Of a DNA stretch of 64,000 bases, positions 36,404 through 43,686 are shown in pieces. The position numbers and the translations under genes were made by a program. Origin of the DNA: Exilibacterium tricleocarpae (lineage in GTDB: Bacteria > Pseudomonadota > Gammaproteobacteria > Pseudomonadales > Cellvibrionaceae). Each line of letters opens with the position of its first letter. The stretch's first letter is position 1. The notes below the pieces were generated by a model. That model ran no database searches. It was not told the origin of the DNA and was given only the letters and a program-made list of their open reading frames with translations. The stretch covers positions 186,001 through 250,000 of the forward strand of contig NZ_ML660090.1 of assembly GCF_007004655.1 (NCBI RefSeq). The letters run 5' to 3'.

Positions 36404-38103
36404 GCACCGCAGCGCGGTCGCGCGCGCGCTGCCGGCAACGTCCGCGGCGCTGGCTGGTGGCGTTGGCCGGCGCCTTCAGCCTGGCGGCCGACGCCTGTCG
36501 CGAACTGACACCGGAATCGCCCCAGGAGCAGTTCGAATTTCGCCTGCAGGAATATTCGCTCGACCCGGTTATTGCGCCGGGCGCCACTATCGGCCGTATC
36601 GATATCAAACGCTTCAACGTTTTCGACCTCGACAATCCGGACGATAACCAGTGGTATGCCCGCCTGGCCAACCGCTGGCACTGGGTGACGTGGGAAAAGG
36701 TCATTCGCGATATGCTGCTGGTAAAACCCGGCGATGACTGGTCGGCGCAAAAAGCCCGGGAGAGCGAGCGGCTGCTGCGGTCGCAGCACTATATCTACGA
36801 CGCCCGGGTGCGTGCGCGCAAGTACTGCGACAACCTGGTGGAGGTGGAAGTTATCGTGCGCGACGTCTGGACCCTCACCGGCGGCATCAGCTTTACCACC
36901 GGCGGCGGCGAGAGCCGCGGCTCCATCTTTGTCAGCGATATCAATGCCTTTGGCACCGGCACCTCGCTGTCGCTGGGACGCACGGACGACAGCGAGCGCA
37001 CTGGCGAGTTTATTGAATATCGCGACCGCCAACTGGGCGGTTCGCGCTGGGAGCTCAGAACCCGGCTGGCGGACAATGAAGACGGCTTCGATCGCAACCT
37101 CTCGATCGGCCTGCCCTTTTTTTCCCTCGACGCCAGGCGCCACTATCTCGCCGCCTGGCGTGAAGAGGAGCGGGATGACACACTCTACTTCCGCAACGAC
37201 GATGTGGAGGAGTTCGGCCACCTTATCGACGCCGGTGCCCTGACGCTGGGCTGGAGTCGCGGTCTGGTCAACGGGCACACCACCCGCTGGCAGGCCGGCT
37301 GGCAATACCAGCGGGATCGCTTTTTTGTCACCGATGAAACACGGGAGCCAAACGCGCTGCCGGAGGACCGCACCCGGTCCTTTCCCTGGCTGGGGATCGA
37401 ACGCATCGAAGATCGGTTTCTGGTCAGCCAAAACATCCGCGCCAGCGGCCGCAATGAGGACCTCTATGTAGGCCAGCGCTGGAACCTGCAGCTCGGCGCC
37501 CTGGGCTCGGCCACCGGCAGTGACGAGTCCCTCTGGTTCCTGGGGGGCAACTATCAGAACACCCTACACCCCTGGGGCGACAGCCTGTTGCACACCCGGC
37601 TCGGCGGCAGGGGCTTTTGGGACAGCAGCAACGACGACTGGGAGAACCTGCACATCACCAATACCTGGCAGTGGCGCATCAACCCCTTTGCCCGGCGCCA
37701 GTGGCTGGCGGACCTGCGCCTGGACTACACCCGCAATCTGACCCGCGACCGGCAGTTGCTGCTCGGCGGTGACAACGGGCTGCGGGGTTACCCGTCACGC
37801 TTCCAGGCGGGAGATCGCAGCTTTTTGCTCAGTATCGAGCGGCGCCGCTTCTACGACACCCATCTGCTGCGGCTGTTTTACGCCGGCTCGGCGGTGTTCG
37901 TGGACACCGGCCGCGCCTGGTTCAAGGGGCGGGACAACGGTGAAAGCGGCGGTACTCTGACCAATGTGGGGTTCGGCCTGCGGGTGGTCCCGAGCCGCTT
38001 CCGCAGCGACCGTATCCTGTCCATCGACCTGGCTTTCCCCCTGCAATCGGGTCCGGATATCGACAGTTACGAACTCTCCATTCGCGGCCGGCAGACATTT
38101 TAG
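36400..38103 (+). CDS. Omp85/BamA-TamA superfamily outer-membrane protein
   Basis: A 567-residue protein from the TTG at 36400, which overlaps the preceding stop (TTGA) and has AGGCGGGGG upstream. The signal peptide has an Arg-rich n-region and LVALAGAFSLAADA. A POTRA-like segment follows (about 75-170, YDARVRARKYCDNLVEVEVIVRDVWTL), then a beta-barrel with the D15 motif LRGYPSRF near 465 and a C-terminal aromatic ending RQTF, as required for barrel assembly. With apparently one or two POTRA units it is shorter than BamA (about 800). Its exact role is unknown. Confidence 0.85.
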   Translation: MSTAARSRARCRQRPRRWLVALAGAFSLAADACRELTPESPQEQFEFRLQEYSLDPVIAPGATIGRIDIKRFNVFDLDNPDDNQWYARLANRWHWVTWEKVIRDMLLVKPGDDWSAQKARESERLLRSQHYIYDARVRARKYCDNLVEVEVIVRDVWTLTGGISFTTGGGESRGSIFVSDINAFGTGTSLSLGRTDDSERTGEFIEYRDRQLGGSRWELRTRLADNEDGFDRNLSIGLPFFSLDARRHYLAAWREEERDDTLYFRNDDVEEFGHLIDAGALTLGWSRGLVNGHTTRWQAGWQYQRDRFFVTDETREPNALPEDRTRSFPWLGIERIEDRFLVSQNIRASGRNEDLYVGQRWNLQLGALGSATGSDESLWFLGGNYQNTLHPWGDSLLHTRLGGRGFWDSSNDDWENLHITNTWQWRINPFARRQWLADLRLDYTRNLTRDRQLLLGGDNGLRGYPSRFQAGDRSFLLSIERRRFYDTHLLRLFYAGSAVFVDTGRAWFKGRDNGESGGTLTNVGFGLRVVPSRFRSDRILSIDLAFPLQSGPDIDSYELSIRGRQTF

Positions 38104-38250
38104 GCACCCGCCTGCTGCCGGCGGACCGACGGGCGCAGGCCGGCTGTGTACCCCGGGCTCGTCCCGAATGTTTTCGAAAGGCCGGATTCGCTGCACTATC
38201 GGCGGGAATTGTGGCAATATCACCCCCCTTCGCACTGCGACTCCAGCGGC

Positions 38251-38272
38251 AACTTTAGTTACCACTAAAGTT
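38251..38272. promoter_or_regulatory. Perfect 9-bp inverted repeat
   Basis: AACTTTAGT-TACC-ACTAAAGTT, a perfect dyad with a four-base loop and no T-run. It could be an operator or a small transcript hairpin. ACTAAAGTT also occurs once near 49813, upstream of crc. Confidence 0.4.
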
Positions 38273-38344
38273 AGACCAACGAGGTCTTCCTCTGGGGCGG
38301 GCTAGCGCTTCGACCAGAAAGTATTTTCATTTCGATGGCACTGA

Positions 38345-38456
38345 GGTCTCGATCCGGGTATAGCCCTTCGGGACCTTCGCCAGCAGGGATGCTGGCGCAG
38401 AGCCTACAGGGATGCATTTACGGCGTGTCCCGAAGGGCTATACCCGGATTGAGACC
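38345..38456. mobile_element. MITE-like palindromic element
   Basis: Inverted arms of 30 bp (38345-38374 and 38427-38456), with one mismatch, surround a 52-bp core. The core contains a second perfect hairpin, CGCCAGCA-GGGA-TGCTGGCG (38378-38397), and ends GCATTTACGGCGTGTCC. No open frame is present. The form suggests a non-autonomous mobile or REP-type repeat likely present in many copies; that is inferred from structure alone. Confidence 0.65.
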
Positions 38457-38601
38457 GGGCTGGTTAAGGACACCAAAACCCGTTTTGGGTGAAAAGATTT
38501 ACTGGTCAGAGCACTAATATCACGGGTGCGCCCGGCACAGGCCGACGCAGCCGGGATTTACACTGACAACTTTATTCAGGCTCACAACAAGAGATTTTCG
38601 A

Positions 38602-39384
38602 ATGGCTAATGAATCCAACGCCGCCGCCACCGGTAAGGTGAATATCGTGCGCGTCAACAAAGACAAACATAAAAATATCAAGATCAAATCCACCAGCGGC
38701 ATGCCGCAGGCAACCAAACTGCATATTTCCTCGGTGGTAGCCCGTGAGTTTCCCCAGGCGGCAACCAACTTCCCGGTGGTCTTTATCAAGGACTCCAACA
38801 GCGGTCGCTACCTGGCGGTGAGCCTGTTTGGTTTTGAAGAGGGAGAAAACCTGTTTTTCGAAGACGGGAAATGGGCCGCCACCTATGTGCCCATGAATAT
38901 CGCCCGCTATCCCTTCGCCATCGAGGTCAGTGAGAACGCCGATAAAAAAGCGGTGGTCCACGTCGGTCTCGACAAAAGCAGCGACTATGTCAACGAGGAG
39001 GAGGGCCAGGCGTTATTCAGCGAGCAGGGCGAGGAAACCGATTACCTGAAAAGTATGACCAAATATCTCGGCGAGCTGTTCGAGAGCGAGATGGTAACCC
39101 AGCATTTCACCAACCGGATGGTTGAGATGGAGCTGGTGCAGCCGATGGACTTCGGCCTGGAGATGGCCAACGGCGACAAGCGCTCAGTAACCGGCATCTA
39201 CACTATTCACCAGGAAAAACTGCAAAACCTCGATGACGAGAAACTGACCGCACTGCACAAGCAGGGCTATCTGGGTCCCGTCTACGCCATGCTGACGTCG
39301 CTGGGCCAGGTAAACCGGCTGGTGCGGCTGCGCAATAAGACCGGGGTCAATACCATCAACCGCCTGCACCTGCAATTGAAGTAA
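38602..39384 (+). CDS. SapC family protein
   Basis: A 260-residue soluble protein of the SapC family (named after a Campylobacter S-layer locus gene, function not established). Typical features are LHISSVVAREFPQAATNFPVVFIKD near 37-61, a GFEEGENLFF segment, a YVPMNIARYPFAI motif near 93-105 and the later EEGQALFSEQGE. No signal peptide. In other proteobacteria SapC often lies near TonB receptors or flavin-dependent halogenases, but none is here. Its neighbours are the palindromic element and a dehalogenase. Confidence 0.88.
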   Translation: MANESNAAATGKVNIVRVNKDKHKNIKIKSTSGMPQATKLHISSVVAREFPQAATNFPVVFIKDSNSGRYLAVSLFGFEEGENLFFEDGKWAATYVPMNIARYPFAIEVSENADKKAVVHVGLDKSSDYVNEEEGQALFSEQGEETDYLKSMTKYLGELFESEMVTQHFTNRMVEMELVQPMDFGLEMANGDKRSVTGIYTIHQEKLQNLDDEKLTALHKQGYLGPVYAMLTSLGQVNRLVRLRNKTGVNTINRLHLQLK

Positions 39385-39445
39385 AACCTTCACCGGTGCC
39401 CCGACACCCGGGGCACTCACTGCAACCGGGTGAGGCGGGGCTGCC

Positions 39446-40357
39446 CTAACGCGGATTGTCGGCGATAAACTTCACCGTCACTTGCGCCAGTGCCTCGCCC
39501 TGATCTTCCTGCAAAAAGTGCCCGCCATTTTCGATGGTCGTATGCGCCTGCCCGGCAGTGCCGGGCACAAGCTTCTGGAATACCTTGTCGCCACCGCGGG
39601 TAATCGGATCGGCATCGCTGAATGCCGTCAGGAAGGGCTTGCGCCACTGTTTCAATACCTCCCAGGCGGCCAGGTTTTTCTCCCGCGCCGGATTGTCGGG
39701 CGCGGTGGGCACCAGCAGTGGGAATTGGCGGGCGCCCTCTTTATAGCGCTCGTCCGGGAACGGGGCGTCATAAGCGGCAATAACGGCGGCGGGCAGCTCT
39801 GCGGTCACTGCACCGCTGATAATCTTACCGGTGGGAAACTCCTCGACCTCTTGAGAAAACTTCTGCCATTGCAGAAAGGCCTCTCCCGGGTCGTGGTCAC
39901 CGGTCGGCAACATGGTATTGGCCGCCACCACGCGGGCGAAGCGATCGGGGTTTTCCGCCACCAGGCGCAGGCCGATTAAGCCGCCCCAGTCCTGGCAGAC
40001 CAGGGTCGCGCTCGCCAAGTCGACCTGTTCCAGCCAGCTTTGCATCCAGGCGACGTGGCGTGCGTAGGTATAGTCGCTGCGCCGGGTGGGCTTGTCGGAG
40101 CGTCCAAAGCCGATCAGGTCCACCGCCAGCACCCGATGGCCCGCCTCTACCAGGATGGGAATCATTTTCCGATACAAATAAGACCAGGACGGCTCCCCGT
40201 GCATCAGCAACACCGGATCGGCACCGGCGGGCCCCTCGTCCAGGTAGTGAACCCGCAGTTGCCCGCCTTCGGTGTCGTCCACAGTAAGGTAATGGGGCGC
40301 AAACGGGTAGTCGGGCAGGTTTTCAAATTGAGCGTCGGGGGTGCGCAAAAATTCCAT
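39446..40357 (-). CDS. Haloalkane dehalogenase (HLD-I type, DhmA-like)
   Basis: Alpha/beta hydrolase of 303 residues that hydrolyses carbon-halogen bonds of haloalkanes. The nucleophile is Asp123 in CQDWGG, with the first halide-stabilising Trp124 next to it. The oxyanion motif HGEPSW is at 53-58 and the base is His280 (NGGHFLQED). The acid is probably Asp248 or Asp250 in FSDADPIT, and Trp164 fits the second halide Trp of subfamily I. Length and HGEPSWSYLYRKM match the DhmA group. No transporter or pathway gene adjoins it. Confidence 0.9.
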   Translation of the reverse strand: MEFLRTPDAQFENLPDYPFAPHYLTVDDTEGGQLRVHYLDEGPAGADPVLLMHGEPSWSYLYRKMIPILVEAGHRVLAVDLIGFGRSDKPTRRSDYTYARHVAWMQSWLEQVDLASATLVCQDWGGLIGLRLVAENPDRFARVVAANTMLPTGDHDPGEAFLQWQKFSQEVEEFPTGKIISGAVTAELPAAVIAAYDAPFPDERYKEGARQFPLLVPTAPDNPAREKNLAAWEVLKQWRKPFLTAFSDADPITRGGDKVFQKLVPGTAGQAHTTIENGGHFLQEDQGEALAQVTVKFIADNPR

Positions 40358-40642
40358 GATAGCTCCTCTAGAACTTATATCGAATAGCTTTTACTATCGC
40401 AGCCTTTGCCGGGTTCAAGCCGGCAGGCGGCCCAATAGTAGTGCGTTTACCGGTGCCGTATCCGCTGCCAGGCGTCGCTCAGGCGCGTCCCCGGTACCAG
40501 GGGCACTGCGGTGCGGGGCGCGGCGTATCGATCAAAGGTTTTCGGGCTTGGCATGGCAAGAGCGCCTGAAGGTGGGGAATACAATACCGGAACGGTCATT
40601 CTAGTACCCGCTGTGACGACGCACAAGAAACTTAACAGCCAC

Positions 40643-40670
40643 AAAAAAACCCGGTTTGCACCGGGTTTTT
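40643..40670 (-). terminator. Rho-independent terminator downstream of rpmG
   Basis: Stem AAAACCCGG/CCGGGTTTT with a short loop and T-runs at both ends, so it can act in either direction. It lies 109 bp after the rpmG stop. Confidence 0.9.
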
Positions 40671-40695
40671 AGAAGGGTCCTGCTTTCTCTCTCTA

Positions 40696-40725
40696 CTGAC
40701 CTGACCTGCCCTGACCTGACCTGAT
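40696..40725. repeat. 5-bp x 6 tandem repeat (CTGAC)
   Basis: Six pentamers, CTGAC CTGAC CTGCC CTGAC CTGAC CTGAT, between rpmG and its terminator. Confidence 0.8.
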
Positions 40726-40778
40726 TTACCACCTTCGGCCCTCGGGGCACCCGGGAGGTCGGCAGGTGGCAAACCGAT

Positions 40779-40934
40779 CTACTTGATCTTGCCTTCTTTA
40801 TACATCACGTGCTTGCGCACCACCGGATCGAACTTCATGATTTCCATCTTCTCCGGCATATTGCGCTTGTTCTTGGTGGTGGTATAAAAATGGCCGGTGC
40901 CGGCACTGGAATTTAAACGAATCTTTTCGCGCAT
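40779..40934 (-). CDS. rpmG: 50S ribosomal protein L33 RpmG
   Basis: Ribosomal protein of 51 residues, the usual length. It reads [19 protein letters not shown], then [21 protein letters not shown] and [10 protein letters not shown], typical of the zinc-independent (C-minus) L33, with no CxxC pairs. It is 11 bp downstream of rpmB, in the standard rpmB-rpmG order. Confidence 0.97.
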   Translation of the reverse strand: MREKIRLNSSAGTGHFYTTTKNKRNMPEKMEIMKFDPVVRKHVMYKEGKIK

Positions 40935-40945
40935 TTTACAATCTC

Positions 40946-41182
40946 CTAGACTTTCTCGCCGCGGGCGCGCAGCGTACCCAGCACCTGCTCGATACCCTGC
41001 TTGTCGATAATACGCATACCTTTAGCTGAAACACGCAGCTTCACAAAGCGCTTTTCCGCCTCAACCCAAAACCGGTGGGTGTGCAGATTAGGCAAAAAAC
41101 GACGCTTGGTGTGGTTTTTCGCATGAGAAACATTGTTACCGGTTACCGGACGCTTGCCTGTAACCTGACATACCTTGGACAT
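40946..41182 (-). CDS. rpmB: 50S ribosomal protein L28 RpmB
   Basis: Ribosomal protein of 78 residues. It begins [21 protein letters not shown] and contains [15 protein letters not shown] and the [12 protein letters not shown]-terminal segment. The single-gene spacing to rpmG and the shared terminator indicate one transcript. Confidence 0.98.
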   Translation of the reverse strand: MSKVCQVTGKRPVTGNNVSHAKNHTKRRFLPNLHTHRFWVEAEKRFVKLRVSAKGMRIIDKQGIEQVLGTLRARGEKV

Positions 41183-41379
41183 TTTCCCGCCTCGTCAATA
41201 CAAATCACTCGCTCTATCGCCCGCTGGTTTCGGTTGGGCGACACGGGGAGATTTCGCTATGCCCCCGCCACAAAGAGCGGCGTTTTATACCAGAACGACC
41301 CGGCAATAGCAAGATTTCACTGCCGCTGGCGGCAAAATCCACCATCTGTCTCCGGTGTACTACCATCTACGCCACCTGG

Positions 41380-41419
41380 GCACTACCTATGCACTACCTA
41401 TGCACTACCTATGCACTAC
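41380..41419. repeat. 11-bp x 3.6 tandem repeat overlapping the radC stop
   Basis: Units of GCACTACCTAT at 41380, 41391 and 41402, then a partial copy at 41413. The partial copy supplies the radC stop (TAG on the minus strand, 41416-41418). A second example, after coaD, of an array ending a gene. Confidence 0.8.
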
Positions 41420-42090
41420 AGCAGGCCCCGCTCGGCAAAGGAGACCACCTCGGTGTCACCCACGACCATATGATCCAAAACCCGCACATCGATCAACCCC
41501 AGCGCCTGGCGCAGGCGCTCAGTAATGCGAATGTCGGCCTGACTCGGCTCGGCAATGCCCGAGGGGTGGTTATGGGCCAGTATCAGTGCGGCGGCGTTTC
41601 TGTGCAGGGCCCGCTTAACCACTTCCCTCGGATAGATACTGGCGCCGTCGATAGTGCCGGTAAACAGCTCTTCATAAGCCAGCGGTCGATTTTGACTGTC
41701 CAGAAACAGTACGGCAAATACTTCCTGCTGCTGGTGGCGCAGGTGTGCGCGCAGATACTGTCGCACCGCCGCCGGACTTTCCAGAGCATCCTCCCGGTCG
41801 AGGGTCTCGCGGAGGTGACGCCGGGCAATTTCCAGGGTCGCCTGCAATTGAGAGAACTTGGCCATGCCCAATCCCCGGGCCCGGCAAAAGCACTGCTGAT
41901 CGGCCTCCAGCAGTTGCCTGAGCCCGCCGAACTGCGCCAGCAACTCCCGCGCCAGGTCAACCGCTGACTTGCCGCGGCAGCCGGTGCGCAGAAAAATCGC
42001 CAGCAGCTCGGCGTCGGACAGTACCCCAGCACCTCTGGACAGCAGTTTTTCCCTGGGTCTCTCGGCGCTGGGCCAATCCCTGATCGCCAT
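41416..42090 (-). CDS. radC: RadC-family JAMM protein
   Basis: A 224-residue protein from [16 protein letters not shown] at 42090. An N-terminal helix-hairpin-helix region (about 30-95, [14 protein letters not shown], then [14 protein letters not shown]) precedes the JAMM/MPN domain with the metal-binding HNHPSG and the Asp of EPSQAD. Despite its name, RadC has no confirmed repair role. It is divergent from coaBC, as in most gammaproteobacteria. Confidence 0.95.
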   Translation of the reverse strand: MAIRDWPSAERPREKLLSRGAGVLSDAELLAIFLRTGCRGKSAVDLARELLAQFGGLRQLLEADQQCFCRARGLGMAKFSQLQATLEIARRHLRETLDREDALESPAAVRQYLRAHLRHQQQEVFAVLFLDSQNRPLAYEELFTGTIDGASIYPREVVKRALHRNAAALILAHNHPSGIAEPSQADIRITERLRQALGLIDVRVLDHMVVGDTEVVSFAERGLL

Positions 42091-42414
42091 GCTTGCACAC
42101 TCCTTGTTGCCCTGTCGCCGGCATAACGGCGCGCTGAACACGACGCCGATCCGGTATTAAAGCAGCCTGGCGAAACCCTGTCGAGCAAGCATATAATGAA
42201 ATTTAAGCAACTCACTGGTAATTATGACCTGGGGTGATATGGTACTGGCTTTTCCCGGGTCCGCGGCTGTGCTACCGGCGGTTTTTAGCGGCAATAGCCA
42301 CACCCCGGGTCCCATTTCCAATTGGGGTCTGCACCAGGACGCTGTTAGAAAAGCGACGGGCCAAATTCAGATAAAGGCTTCTGGTTAGAGACAAGTGACA
42401 TTCAAGACTGCGGC
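42091..42414. other. 324-bp divergent intergenic region, radC-coaBC
   Basis: No gene. A plus-strand TATAAT occurs at 42192-42197 without a recognisable -35. I see nothing else with confidence. Confidence 0.4.
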
Positions 42415-43611
42415 ATGAGCTCCCTGAACAACAAACACATACTTCTCGGCGTCACCGGCGGCATCGCCGCCTATAAAAGCGCCGAAATTATCCGCCGACT
42501 GCAGGACCAGGGGGCCGAAGTGCGCGTCGTGATGACGGCAGCGGCTCAGGAGTTTATTACGCCCCTGACAATGCAGGCGCTGTCCGGCCACCCGGTACAT
42601 ACCACACTGCTGGACCCTGAGGCGGAGGCGGGCATGGGCCATATCGCCCTGGCGCGCTGGGCGGACCTGCTGTTGATCGCCCCCGCCAGCGCCGATTTTA
42701 TGGCGCGCCTGGCACAGGGTAAGGGCGACGATCTGCTGAGCACCGTGTGCCTGGCAACCGCCGCCACTATCTGTGTGGCCCCGGCCATGAATCAGGCAAT
42801 GTGGCGCAATGCGGCCACGCAAAACAATCTGGCGCAGTTGCAGCGGCAAGGCGTCGTCACCGTCGGACCCGACACCGGCAGCCAGGCCTGCGGTGATGTG
42901 GGCCCCGGTCGCATGCTGGAACCCGCCGCTATCGCCGCACATTGCGCCGGGCTGTTCGATACCGGCAGCCTGGCCGGCAAGCGGGTGGTGATTACCGCCG
43001 GCCCCACCCGCGAGGCACTGGACCCGGTCCGCTATATCAGCAATCACAGCTCCGGCAAAATGGGCTATGCACTGGCCGAAGCGGCGCGGGAAGCGGGCGC
43101 CACCACGGTGTTGATCAGTGGACCCACCCACCTGCCCAGTCCGGAGCGGGTCACACTGCTACCGGTTGTAAGTGCCGAGGAGATGTACGCCGCCAGCCTG
43201 CAGGCCCTGCCGGACTGTGATGTCTTTATCGCCACCGCGGCAGTGGCGGACTATCGACCGGATCAGGCCGCCGCGCAAAAAATTAAAAAAGGCGAGCGCG
43301 ACACGCTGGTAATAGAGCTGGTAAAAAACCCGGACATAGTCGCCGCGATGGCGGCCCATACACCCAAGCCGTTTACGGTAGGCTTCGCTGCGGAAACCGA
43401 ACGCGTGATCGATTACGCCCGCGATAAACTGGAGCGCAAACAACTCGATTTGGTGGTGGCCAATGATGTCTCCCGTTCCGACATTGGCTTTAACAGTGAT
43501 GAGAACGCCGTCACCCTGGTGTGGCCGCAGCGTGAAGAAAACCTGTCGCGCCGCAGCAAGCATCAATTGGCCCGTGACTTGGTCGAGCGAATTGCCAGAC
43601 AATTGGCGTAA
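42415..43611 (+). CDS. coaBC: Bifunctional phosphopantothenoylcysteine decarboxylase/synthetase CoaBC
   Basis: Makes 4'-phosphopantothenoylcysteine and decarboxylates it in coenzyme A synthesis. It has 398 residues. The CoaC flavoprotein half (1-185) has GVTGGIAAYKS at 12-22, the active His in GHIALARWAD, PAMNQAMW and the Cys of QACGDVGPGRM. The CoaB half has VVITAGPTREALDPVRYISNHSSGKMG, AAVADYRP and KIKK with NPDI. In many relatives dut follows directly; here algC follows instead. Confidence 0.97.
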   Translation: MSSLNNKHILLGVTGGIAAYKSAEIIRRLQDQGAEVRVVMTAAAQEFITPLTMQALSGHPVHTTLLDPEAEAGMGHIALARWADLLLIAPASADFMARLAQGKGDDLLSTVCLATAATICVAPAMNQAMWRNAATQNNLAQLQRQGVVTVGPDTGSQACGDVGPGRMLEPAAIAAHCAGLFDTGSLAGKRVVITAGPTREALDPVRYISNHSSGKMGYALAEAAREAGATTVLISGPTHLPSPERVTLLPVVSAEEMYAASLQALPDCDVFIATAAVADYRPDQAAAQKIKKGERDTLVIELVKNPDIVAAMAAHTPKPFTVGFAAETERVIDYARDKLERKQLDLVVANDVSRSDIGFNSDENAVTLVWPQREENLSRRSKHQLARDLVERIARQLA

Positions 43612-43686
43612 AATAACTGATTCACCGGTCACTTTTCTGCACTGACAACTATTCAACCGAAACAACGGCTCTAAAGGAAAAACAGC

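Larger units (their letters stand above)
38104..38601. other. 498-bp intergenic region with palindromic repeats
   Basis: No gene. Contains the AACTTTAGT palindrome (38251-38272), the long inverted-repeat element (38345-38456) and a small CCAAAA/TTTTGG hairpin near 38473-38490, all upstream of sapC. Confidence 0.6.
40358..40778. other. 421-bp intergenic region
   Basis: No credible gene; short frames here lack ribosome sites and conserved character. Holds the terminator at 40643-40670 and the pentanucleotide array at 40696-40725. Confidence 0.6.

Noticed and set aside
40447-40644. Small minus-strand frame near the rpmG terminator
   Set aside because: No ribosome site or conserved character; it lies in a plain intergenic region.
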